Source: Verrucomicrobiota bacterium (GTDB lineage: Bacteria > Auribacterota > JABMQX01 > JAFGEW01). From it: a DNA stretch of 36,165 bases. Position 1 is the first letter of the stretch. Every line of letters starts with the position of its first letter. Made by a program: the position numbers and the translations under genes. A model generated the notes under the pieces. The model did not search any database. It saw nothing but the letters and a program-made list of their open reading frames with translations, and had not been told where the DNA came from. Where the stretch lies: positions 1 to 36,165 of the forward strand of contig JAFGEW010000020.1 in NCBI GenBank assembly GCA_016931415.1, given 5' to 3'. Below, piece after piece: positions 8,049 through 15,118 of the stretch.

Positions 8049-10817
8049 CTACATCAGTTCGTCCGGAACGGAGATCTCTTCCGCCTCGGCTTCCTCACGC
8101 TCTTTCCGGAACTGGTCCAGGTATCTTTTGTGCTGCTCGGTAATCTCGCGCTCCTGGCGCAGGCGCGTGCCGCGCGAGGTAATGAGCTCGGCCGTGACGA
8201 AGATCATCAGGTTCGACTTCTTCTCGAGCTCGTAGGTGGAGCGGAAGAGCCGGCCCACCACGGGGATGCTGCCGAGGAAGGGCACCCGATCCTGCACGAG
8301 CGCGGTGTTGCTCTCGATGATGCCGCCGAGCACGAGCGTCTCGCCGTCGTTGATGTAGACGGTGGTCGTGACGTTCCGCGTCTTGAACACCGGCTGGCGC
8401 GCCGGGTTGATCGGGGTGCCGTAGTCGATCCACTCGAGGAGCTCGCTCACCTCGGGCAGCAGCACGAGCGTGATCACCTCGCCGTTGGCCGACACCGTCG
8501 GCGTCACGTTGAGCCGGATGCCGACCTCGCGGGTTTCAAACGAGCTCGGAGTCACGAAGAACGCCTGGAAGTCCGCGGGCACCTGCCACACGTCGCCGAT
8601 CGTCTCAGTCTCGTACTCGGTCGGGTAGCGGATCTCGTCGACCACCTGGATGAGCGCCTGGTTGCCGCTGATCGTGGTGACGCGCGGCGCGTTGAGCAGC
8701 TCGGTGTACTTGGTCTGCTCCAGGGCATTCCAGATGAACGCGAACTCCGGCTGCGTCAGGATGCCGCTGATGCTGAGCAACGCGCTCGCGCCTGAGGTGT
8801 CCGGGTTGACGCGCAGCATGCCTTCCCCTGGCTGTTGCAGGTTGCCGCCCAGAGCCAGCATCTCGATGCGCTGGCGGCTGGTGAGCGGCAAGGTGCCGAA
8901 GTTGGACTGCGAGTGGCGCGTCCAGCGCAGGGCGTCGGTCATGGCAATCCGGAACGAGTTCTCGAAGTTCCGGTCCATGAGCACGTCGGCAAATCGTGCC
9001 TCGATCTCGACCTGCATGGGCGGCTGATCCCAGATCTTGATCAGCTCGCGGATCATCACCATGTTGGTCGGCGTGTTGCGCACGATGAGCGTCGCCGTCG
9101 GCTGGTGGAACACGATGTCGCTGCCTGGAGGCCAGCTCACGCCACCGGCACGCCGGAGGAACTCCTCGATGCTCTCTGCCTGGCCGGTACCGGCGCCGGC
9201 GCCCGAGTCGGAGAAGCCGGGGCCATACCCGCCACCGCCGCCGCCGCCACCGAAGGTGCCGCCGCCCGTCCCGGTGGCGTCCGCCCCGAACCCGGTCGGT
9301 GCCGACGTGATCGTCGAGGCGCCGAAGCCGCTCGTGGAGAGCCGGAAGATCTCCGTCTCAAAGTCCTCAGGCAAAGCGTAGTCGATCGGGATGATGAGGA
9401 TCGCGTAATCCTCGACCACGTACTTCAGGCTCTTGTACCGCAGCACGTAGCGGAGCACGAACTTGAGCGGCACGTTCTCGAGCTTGATCGTGATCGTGCT
9501 CATCTGCGGGGCCGCGTATGTCGTGGTCATCGACGGCACATCGCCGAACCCGGTGCCCGTGCCAGGGAAGCCGCCGCTTGGGCCAGGGAAACCGCCGCTT
9601 GGACCCGAAGGGAAACCACCACCAGCACTTCCACCGCGGCGAGGATCAGTTGCAGGAGTCAGTGGCTGCATCGAGCCCTGGGGCGCGAATTCCCCTGTTG
9701 GTGTCGTTGTGTCCTCCCCGGGGAAGACTGGGCCGGTGTCCTCCGCGGGCCACTCGGGTCCGATCTCGACTGGGAACCCGGAGGCGGGTGGCGCCGCCGG
9801 CCCCATGCCCGTGCTCGTGCCGAGCACGACGGGATCGATGACGATGTTCACCTTGGCCTCGGCAGCCAGGTAGTTGATGACCTCTCGCAACTCGGCGTCT
9901 TTGAAGTCCACCTTCGGGATGATCGTCTCGAGCTTCTTGAGGATGAGGGCCCGCGCTTCGGACGGTTTGTCCTCGTCGGGGACGATGATGTCGATCGCCT
10001 GAAGGTGCGCGCGACGCGGCCGGACCTGCCACACCTCATCGACCTGGGTGAGCATCTCGCGGCGGATCGGCTCGCGGGCGGCCCGGTTGTAGAGGTACAT
10101 CTGGTAGTTGACCCGCTCGAGCCAGCGCAAGACCTCGACATTGTAGGGGTTGACCTCGCGCGCGTTGAGGAGCATGTCCTTGGCCAGGTCGTAGTCCTTC
10201 TTGCGGAACGCGTCGATCGCCTTGGTCAGCAGCTCGGCGTCGCCCAGCTCGACCATGTCCGGGGTCTCGATGACGATCTTCTCCAGGTCGTCGCCGTCCT
10301 CCTCCTCTTCGGGTTCGGTGCCCTGGAGCTCGACGGCCGTGTCGCGGAAGCTCATCACGTTCTTGACGTCAAGGTCTTCCTGATCGTTGAAGCGGCCCAG
10401 GAAGTCGTCGGCTTGGCGGATGGCCTCCGTGTACCGCTTCGTCCTGAGCAACTCGTAGACATAGGCCTTCTGAGTCGTTTTCAGCTTCGAGAGCGCCTCC
10501 TCGTCGTCGGGCACGAGCTCGAGCGCGCGCTTGAGCTTGCTCACGGCGAGATCGTAGTCGCTCGGCTGTTGCTGTATTGCCGCCTCGGCCTCGAGCTTGG
10601 CGTTCTCGGCCTCCACCTGCGCTTGGAGCGCTTTCTCCGTCTCGAAGTCGGCGGCCACCTCATCGGCAGTCAGGTCCTCCTCCCCCACCATCCCGTCATC
10701 GCCTACAACCGTGAACTCATCGGTCTCACCGAGGTCCTGGCCGTAGGCGGGGATCAGGATGCAGGACAGGGACAAGACGAACGCGAGCACAGCAAGCCAT
10801 CGCAACGTCTTTCCCAT
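8049..10817 (-). CDS. gspD: Secretin with N-terminal helical repeats and a split STN domain (GspD/PilQ family)
   Basis: Outer-membrane secretins form the gated channel of type II secretion and type IV pili. This 922-residue protein starts with a signal peptide (cleavage likely after AYG, residue 26), then helical TPR-like repeats (about 60-280). An STN/N0 domain comes in two pieces: PKVDFKDAELREVINYL (301-317) and ITIKLENVPLKFVLRYVL (442-459), separated by about 110 Gly/Pro/Thr-rich residues. A second Gly-rich stretch (495-545) precedes an N1-like domain (SDIVFHQPTATLIVRNTP). The secretin barrel spans about 690-880 and ends in the signature VPFLGSIPVVGRLFRS (845-860). The tail is charged and coiled. 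The ATG at 10815-10817 follows AAGGAGA. It is the last gene of the pilM unit; a hairpin follows. No lipobox is seen. Confidence 0.93.
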   Translation of the reverse strand: MGKTLRWLAVLAFVLSLSCILIPAYGQDLGETDEFTVVGDDGMVGEEDLTADEVAADFETEKALQAQVEAENAKLEAEAAIQQQPSDYDLAVSKLKRALELVPDDEEALSKLKTTQKAYVYELLRTKRYTEAIRQADDFLGRFNDQEDLDVKNVMSFRDTAVELQGTEPEEEEDGDDLEKIVIETPDMVELGDAELLTKAIDAFRKKDYDLAKDMLLNAREVNPYNVEVLRWLERVNYQMYLYNRAAREPIRREMLTQVDEVWQVRPRRAHLQAIDIIVPDEDKPSEARALILKKLETIIPKVDFKDAELREVINYLAAEAKVNIVIDPVVLGTSTGMGPAAPPASGFPVEIGPEWPAEDTGPVFPGEDTTTPTGEFAPQGSMQPLTPATDPRRGGSAGGGFPSGPSGGFPGPSGGFPGTGTGFGDVPSMTTTYAAPQMSTITIKLENVPLKFVLRYVLRYKSLKYVVEDYAILIIPIDYALPEDFETEIFRLSTSGFGASTITSAPTGFGADATGTGGGTFGGGGGGGGYGPGFSDSGAGAGTGQAESIEEFLRRAGGVSWPPGSDIVFHQPTATLIVRNTPTNMVMIRELIKIWDQPPMQVEIEARFADVLMDRNFENSFRIAMTDALRWTRHSQSNFGTLPLTSRQRIEMLALGGNLQQPGEGMLRVNPDTSGASALLSISGILTQPEFAFIWNALEQTKYTELLNAPRVTTISGNQALIQVVDEIRYPTEYETETIGDVWQVPADFQAFFVTPSSFETREVGIRLNVTPTVSANGEVITLVLLPEVSELLEWIDYGTPINPARQPVFKTRNVTTTVYINDGETLVLGGIIESNTALVQDRVPFLGSIPVVGRLFRSTYELEKKSNLMIFVTAELITSRGTRLRQEREITEQHKRYLDQFRKEREEAEAEEISVPDELM

Positions 10818-10962
10818 AATCGCGTGTTCTCCTTTCGCCCCAGATGTGACAGTATTCCCTCACAAGCTTCTCGTAGACTTCAAATGTACCCTCCAGGTCG
10901 TCGACGCGCAACCCCTTTTTGCCTCAGTTTGCTGCCTCCCGGGGTGGCGGCGCCGGATCCCT

Positions 10963-11832
10963 CTAGAAGCCGGTCTGATCGGTGCCGTCCGCTCCAAGGC
11001 GGCGTGCCCCGACGATCCCGGTGGCCAGACGGAACACCTCCGTGTCCATGTCCTCGTCCGGCTCCCAGCCGATGGGGACGATGAGCACGGCGTATTCCTC
11101 GACCACGTACTTGAGCCCCTTGTAGCGGAGCACGTATCGCAAGACTTCCCTGAGGGGAACATTTGTCAGGTGAATGGTGATAAGGTCCCGGCGCGGCTCG
11201 GTTGGTGCAGCGAATCCAGCGAAGCCGGACGTCTCGTCTACGAACGCCTCGTCCGCAGGCGGCTCGACGCCCGGCTCCTTCCCGTCAGGCCTGCCGGGGA
11301 CCTGCGTCCCGGCAACGAGCGGCGGCCCGGTGGGTGTCGGCCCTGCGGCCGCGAGGACCTGGAGCGCCTCAGCGTGGAAGACGATGTTCACCCCGGCTTC
11401 CTGACCCAGGTACTCGACGACTTCGCGCAGCTCGGCGTCCCTGAAGCTGACCTTGGGGACGCGCGCTTCCAGCTTCTCCTTCATGCGCTCGGTCTCGGTG
11501 ATGCCGAGGACCTTGTCGACCTGTGCCAGGGCGGCCTTTGCCCGAACGTGCCCCGGGTCGAGCTTGAGCACGGCGCGGAGCTTGGCGCGGGCCAGCCCCA
11601 GCTTGCCGGCCGTCTGGGCCTCGAGGCCCTCGACGTACATCGCGCCGGCCAACTGCTTGACGTCGTCGGACGAGACGGCGCTCCGGGCCGGTGCGGCTTC
11701 TTTGGCTGCCGCCTCAGTGTCCGGCGGCGGGTCGGTGGCGGGCGTTGACGCCCAGGTCCCGGCGGCGCAAAGCGCTGCAACCGCCAGGACGGCTGTCAGA
11801 GCGGGTGCGAGGGTGCGGATGGTCGCGCTCAT
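10963..11832 (-). CDS. Secretin N0 (STN)-only protein, truncated paralogue of the neighbouring secretin
   Basis: A 289-residue exported protein that matches the N-terminal half of the secretin downstream but has no pore domain. It has a signal peptide (MSATIRTLAPALTAVLAVAALCAAG, cleavage probably after TWA), a TPR-like segment (about 56-112) and the same split STN: PKVSFRDAELREVVEYL (126-142), a Pro-rich insert (160-215), then ITIHLTNVPLREVLRYVL (218-235). It stops about 30 residues after the STN domain, just where the secretin enters its Gly-rich linker. The stop looks natural: the 145-bp spacer to the secretin shows no continuation of homology, and both genes have their own AAGGAG ribosome sites. 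Possible roles are a periplasmic adaptor or pilotin-like partner of the secretin N-domains. Function unknown; family assignment firm. Confidence 0.85.
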   Translation of the reverse strand: MSATIRTLAPALTAVLAVAALCAAGTWASTPATDPPPDTEAAAKEAAPARSAVSSDDVKQLAGAMYVEGLEAQTAGKLGLARAKLRAVLKLDPGHVRAKAALAQVDKVLGITETERMKEKLEARVPKVSFRDAELREVVEYLGQEAGVNIVFHAEALQVLAAAGPTPTGPPLVAGTQVPGRPDGKEPGVEPPADEAFVDETSGFAGFAAPTEPRRDLITIHLTNVPLREVLRYVLRYKGLKYVVEEYAVLIVPIGWEPDEDMDTEVFRLATGIVGARRLGADGTDQTGF

Positions 11833-11887
11833 GGCTCTTCTCCTTCCCTATACACAGACCCGGCGGTGTATGGCCGGGCCATGCCGA

Positions 11888-12940
11888 CTACTCTGAAAGC
11901 GTGTACGTATTGCCTTCACTGTCTTTGAGTACGACCCGGAAAGGCTTCGCGCCGTCCGGGCCGTCACTGACCGCGTCGTGCACCTCGGCGACCTCGAACC
12001 TCTCGCCGTTGGCCGAGAGGAATTCGCCGATGGTGAGCCCATCGAAGTTCTTGCCGGTATCCCGGCCCTGGGTGACCGTCAGGTCGATGTAGGTCTCATT
12101 TGTGGTAGCCCAGTTATTCTGGACGAGTTGGATCGGCTGCTGGCCAGGGCGCTGGATGGTGAGCACGTAGACGTCGACGAAGTAGGCGGGGATGCCGCCG
12201 CCCGGGTCGACCTTTCTCTGCCTCTTCTGGAGCGGCCAGAGCTTGTAGCCCTTGTAGGAACCGCCCAGCGGAATGATGGTTGTCTCGCTGCCGCGCCCGT
12301 AGTTCATCTGGAGATCCCAAGTGTCAGGGTCGATCACGTTCGCATCGCCGCCGGCCTTGATGATGTAGCCGAAGAAGCGAACCTCGATCTGCTTGCGGTA
12401 GCTCTGCACCAGGCGGAACGGGCTGGGGATCGAGTACTTGTCGGTCGGGTCCGAGCCGCCGAGGTACTCCTTGATGTTGCTGAATCCGTCGCCATCGGGG
12501 TCATCGTTGGCGCCGTAGTCGAGCGTGCTGAAATGGCGCATCTCCCAGTCGTCAGGCAGCCCGTCCTTGTCGAGGTCAGTCTCCGGCATATGTCCGCAGT
12601 TGGGGCAGCGCTTCACCGAGGCTTTGACGATCCAGGCGCACTTGGGGCACACCCTTTCGCCGGCGCGCGCATAGATCTCGTCAGGATCGGAGGCGAACCC
12701 GCCGGTGACGTAGTCCTCGGGGATGCCGCCCAGGACGACCCTGGCGTGGACCTTGTCCACATAGTTGCTCACGTCCGTCTCGGGCGCCTTGTACGGAGGC
12801 AGTGTCAGAGGGCCTCCGGTCTCGGGGGCCTTGCCGTTGAGCAGCGTTACGGCCGCCACCCCAATCAGGACGACAAGGAACAAGCCGAACAACACCTTGT
12901 CGCCGTACTGGATCAGCTTCTTTTTCAGGTCATCCGCCAT
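11888..12940 (-). CDS. Membrane-anchored zinc-knuckle/TSP3 calcium-repeat protein (second of a tandem pair)
   Basis: A 350-residue protein with one transmembrane helix (about 17-35), a likely periplasmic CPKC (98-101) and CPNC (112-115) pair typical of a zinc ribbon, then an Asp-rich TSP type-3/EF-like segment (DLDKDGLPDDWEMRH ... DDPDGDGFSNIKEYLGGSDP, 122-165). The C-terminal beta-rich domain ends in GEFLSANGERFEV and VVLKDSEGNTYTL. Those last phrases recall the PilP/GspC homology-region fold, and the gene lies between pilO and the secretin, where pilP is normally found. I infer that it links the inner-membrane platform to the secretin. It is paralogous to the gene upstream, 6 bp away, and its AAGGTGA ribosome site overlaps that gene's stop. 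No close named family is recognised. Confidence 0.7.
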   Translation of the reverse strand: MADDLKKKLIQYGDKVLFGLFLVVLIGVAAVTLLNGKAPETGGPLTLPPYKAPETDVSNYVDKVHARVVLGGIPEDYVTGGFASDPDEIYARAGERVCPKCAWIVKASVKRCPNCGHMPETDLDKDGLPDDWEMRHFSTLDYGANDDPDGDGFSNIKEYLGGSDPTDKYSIPSPFRLVQSYRKQIEVRFFGYIIKAGGDANVIDPDTWDLQMNYGRGSETTIIPLGGSYKGYKLWPLQKRQRKVDPGGGIPAYFVDVYVLTIQRPGQQPIQLVQNNWATTNETYIDLTVTQGRDTGKNFDGLTIGEFLSANGERFEVAEVHDAVSDGPDGAKPFRVVLKDSEGNTYTLSE

Positions 12941-12946
12941 GTGCCG

Positions 12947-13933
12947 TCACCTTGGTCGCTCTTCGGGTCTCAGTTCCAGGTTGTACTTCTCGCCGCGATC
13001 GCCAGTCAAGCGCGCGCCATGAGGGGAGACCTCGTTCACAAGGTACGAGTGCTCACCGATTCGAATGGTCTCGCCCGCATAGGCGCGCTTCCTCGATCCC
13101 GTGCCGTCGACGGAGAGAAAGACACCGTAGCTCTCCGGCTCGCGCACGGGCTCGTGGCGCGGCAATTTCAACTCGGCCCCATCCGGTCGCTTGAGGACGA
13201 GTGTGTATTCAGTCTGGGCAACGTGTCTGTTGGCAACGCGTTTGAGGACCACGCGCTCGTCGAGCCGCTCGATCGTGTAGCCGCGGAACGTCTGGCCGAT
13301 ATCGAGGATCTCGGTGGCCCGATCGTTGCCCCAATTGATCTGGATGGCCGTGGCGCCGCTGCGCCGCGTGGCGAAGCCGCGGAACAGGGCGTCGACGAAT
13401 TCCTGGTCGACGGCGACGAGCCGGACAGGCCCCGGGATCGACTGGGGGTCGTCCGGGTCCGAGCCACCGCGGTACTCCTCGATGTTGGTGAACCGGTCGC
13501 CGTCGTAGTCCAGGTCGGCATCGGCCACGTCCGGGTTGGTCGCCCTGTAACGCTGCTCCCACTCGTCGGTCATGCCGTCGCGGTCGCGGTCGTGCTGGTC
13601 AATGCCGCAGACGGGGCAGTAGCGCATCGAGTCGGGCATGATGCAGGTGCAGGTGGGGCCGATGCAGGAGTGCTCGCCGGGCCGGGGCAGGTACTCGTCG
13701 GGGTCGGTGGCGAGGTCGACGGCGATGCTCGGCAGCTTGTGGTCGCCCAGGTTGGGGAACGCGATGCCCGCGGTGCGGAAGTCGCCGTGGGGCTCGCGGG
13801 GCCCTTCCCGGGACGGGGTACTGCTGGTCCAGAACCAGACGACCGCCAAGGCACACACCAGCATTGCAGCGCCGAAGGCCACCTTATCGGCGTGCCACAG
13901 CAGGCGGTGTGTTTTCAGCGGCCGCATCGTCAT
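12947..13933 (-). CDS. Membrane-anchored cysteine-cluster/TSP3 calcium-repeat protein (first of a tandem pair)
   Basis: A 328-residue paralogue of the next gene with the same layout: a TM helix (about 18-36), a cysteine cluster (Cys90, 95, 97, 106, 109; last pair CPVC), a calcium-type segment DRDRDGMTDEWEQRY ... DLDYDGDRFTNIEEYRGGSDPDD (115-162), and a beta-rich C-terminal domain ending with GETIRIGEHSYLVNEVSP and GEKYNLEL. The odd fifth cysteine makes the metal site less canonical than in its partner. The ATG at 13931-13933 was chosen because CAGGAAC precedes it and it places the TM helix near the N-terminus; a frame open to 14044 only adds arginine-rich shadow sequence from within pilO. The role as a PilP-like connector is inferred from position and the shared C-terminal domain. 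Confidence 0.68.
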   Translation of the reverse strand: MTMRPLKTHRLLWHADKVAFGAAMLVCALAVVWFWTSSTPSREGPREPHGDFRTAGIAFPNLGDHKLPSIAVDLATDPDEYLPRPGEHSCIGPTCTCIMPDSMRYCPVCGIDQHDRDRDGMTDEWEQRYRATNPDVADADLDYDGDRFTNIEEYRGGSDPDDPQSIPGPVRLVAVDQEFVDALFRGFATRRSGATAIQINWGNDRATEILDIGQTFRGYTIERLDERVVLKRVANRHVAQTEYTLVLKRPDGAELKLPRHEPVREPESYGVFLSVDGTGSRKRAYAGETIRIGEHSYLVNEVSPHGARLTGDRGEKYNLELRPEERPR

Positions 13934-13976
13934 CTCGCGTTCCTGCAGGCCTCGTTCCGCGCGGTGCTCACCCGTG

Positions 13977-15101
13977 TCACTGCGTCGCGGCCGTCCGGGC
14001 GGCCGTTCCAGTCTTCTTTTCTTCCTCGACGGGCAGCTTGCCACGGATGCCCTCGCCGAAGTCCACCATCGAGATCGTCATCGTGACGTTCAGGATGTTG
14101 TACAGCGGCTCGCGGGCGTCTTTGTGTTGCACTGTCGCCCTCGCCGGGCCGCCACCGGTTGTCGTGGCGCCACTGGGTGTCGTGGCGCCGGGATTCCTGC
14201 GCCTTCTGGGATCCGTGTTCGGGGGGGCCATCGAACCCGAGCCGCCGAGTTGGTGGCTCGAATCGGGGATCGGCCGGCCGCCGTGCATGATGGTCGTCGT
14301 CGTGGTGGTGCCCGTCGTGGTGGTCGCCGGAGTGCCGGCGGCCGCGAGGCGGGCCATCTTGAGATCATCGGCCTCGTACGAGATCTGCTCGATCACCAGG
14401 TAGTTGCGCGGCAGCTCGTACCGGTCGCTCTTCTCATTCTTGTCGCCCTTGAGGACGACCGGTGTCCTGGAGGGATTGACCAGGTCGGCCTGGAACTTGG
14501 CGAGCTGGGGGTACTTGCACGTGAAGCTCACGTTGAGAAGGTACTTATTGTAGAGCTTGCCGCCCTTCTCCGGGCCGATCCAATTGATGGCGTTGACCGA
14601 TTGGACCTTGTTCTGGATCAGCAGCAGAATGATGTCGCGCATGATCGACTTCTGCTTGAGCATGTCGAAGGTCACCTCGGTGGGCGGCACGCTGGTCTGC
14701 AGCTCGGGGAAGCCCATGAGCGGCACGTTAGCATCGAGCACCACGCCGCTCTCGATGGCGAACAGGGTGATGCGGCGCCTCAGCTCCTGGAGGTTGCCCA
14801 GGAAGATGCCCGGGGTGCGGTCTTCCTCATAGACGCCCGCATCCCACCACGTGCACATCAACTCCTTGAGCTTGTCGTAGGCCTGTTCGGTATCGGCGAG
14901 CTCCTTCTTGGCGTACTCGAGGTGCTCGGCGTTCGGGTTCATCTTCCTGAGGTTGTCGAGCTCCTCTTCCGCCTGCGCGTCGTCCTGCTTGACCTTGTTC
15001 CAGCCCGAGTAGCCGCGCTGCACGAAGACGGCGACCACGACGAAAACCACGCCGATGGCGGCCACGCCGATCACGAATGGAAGGTTTCGTCTCAGATTCA
15101 T
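13977..15101 (-). CDS. pilO: PilO-like inner-membrane assembly protein
   Basis: A 374-residue bitopic protein: a short cytoplasmic start, a TM helix at about 9-27, then a coiled coil (AQAEEELDNLRKMNP ... KKELADTEQAYDKLKEL, 42-82) and an alpha/beta periplasmic domain. This is the PilO layout, enlarged. A Thr/Gly/Pro-rich low-complexity insert (about 257-325, including a run of threonines) interrupts the C-terminal domain before ILNVTMTISMVDFGEG. PilO pairs with PilN and holds the PilM ring below the secretin. The gene follows the pilM-pilN fusion by 17 bp, which supports the call. A similarly enlarged PilO-like protein occurs in the Akkermansia pilus-type locus (Amuc_1100); resemblance is by layout and context, not alignment. 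The stop falls 43 bp before the next gene's start. Confidence 0.75.
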   Translation of the reverse strand: MNLRRNLPFVIGVAAIGVVFVVVAVFVQRGYSGWNKVKQDDAQAEEELDNLRKMNPNAEHLEYAKKELADTEQAYDKLKELMCTWWDAGVYEEDRTPGIFLGNLQELRRRITLFAIESGVVLDANVPLMGFPELQTSVPPTEVTFDMLKQKSIMRDIILLLIQNKVQSVNAINWIGPEKGGKLYNKYLLNVSFTCKYPQLAKFQADLVNPSRTPVVLKGDKNEKSDRYELPRNYLVIEQISYEADDLKMARLAAAGTPATTTTGTTTTTTIMHGGRPIPDSSHQLGGSGSMAPPNTDPRRRRNPGATTPSGATTTGGGPARATVQHKDAREPLYNILNVTMTISMVDFGEGIRGKLPVEEEKKTGTAARTAATQ

Positions 15102-15118
15102 TGTCTCGCCTCCATGGC

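Noticed and set aside
10818-10962. Continuation of the N0-only protein into a decayed secretin
   Set aside because: The 145-bp spacer shows no remnant of the secretin Gly-rich linker or pore in any frame, and the full gene follows with its own ribosome site. A simple frameshift is therefore unlikely.
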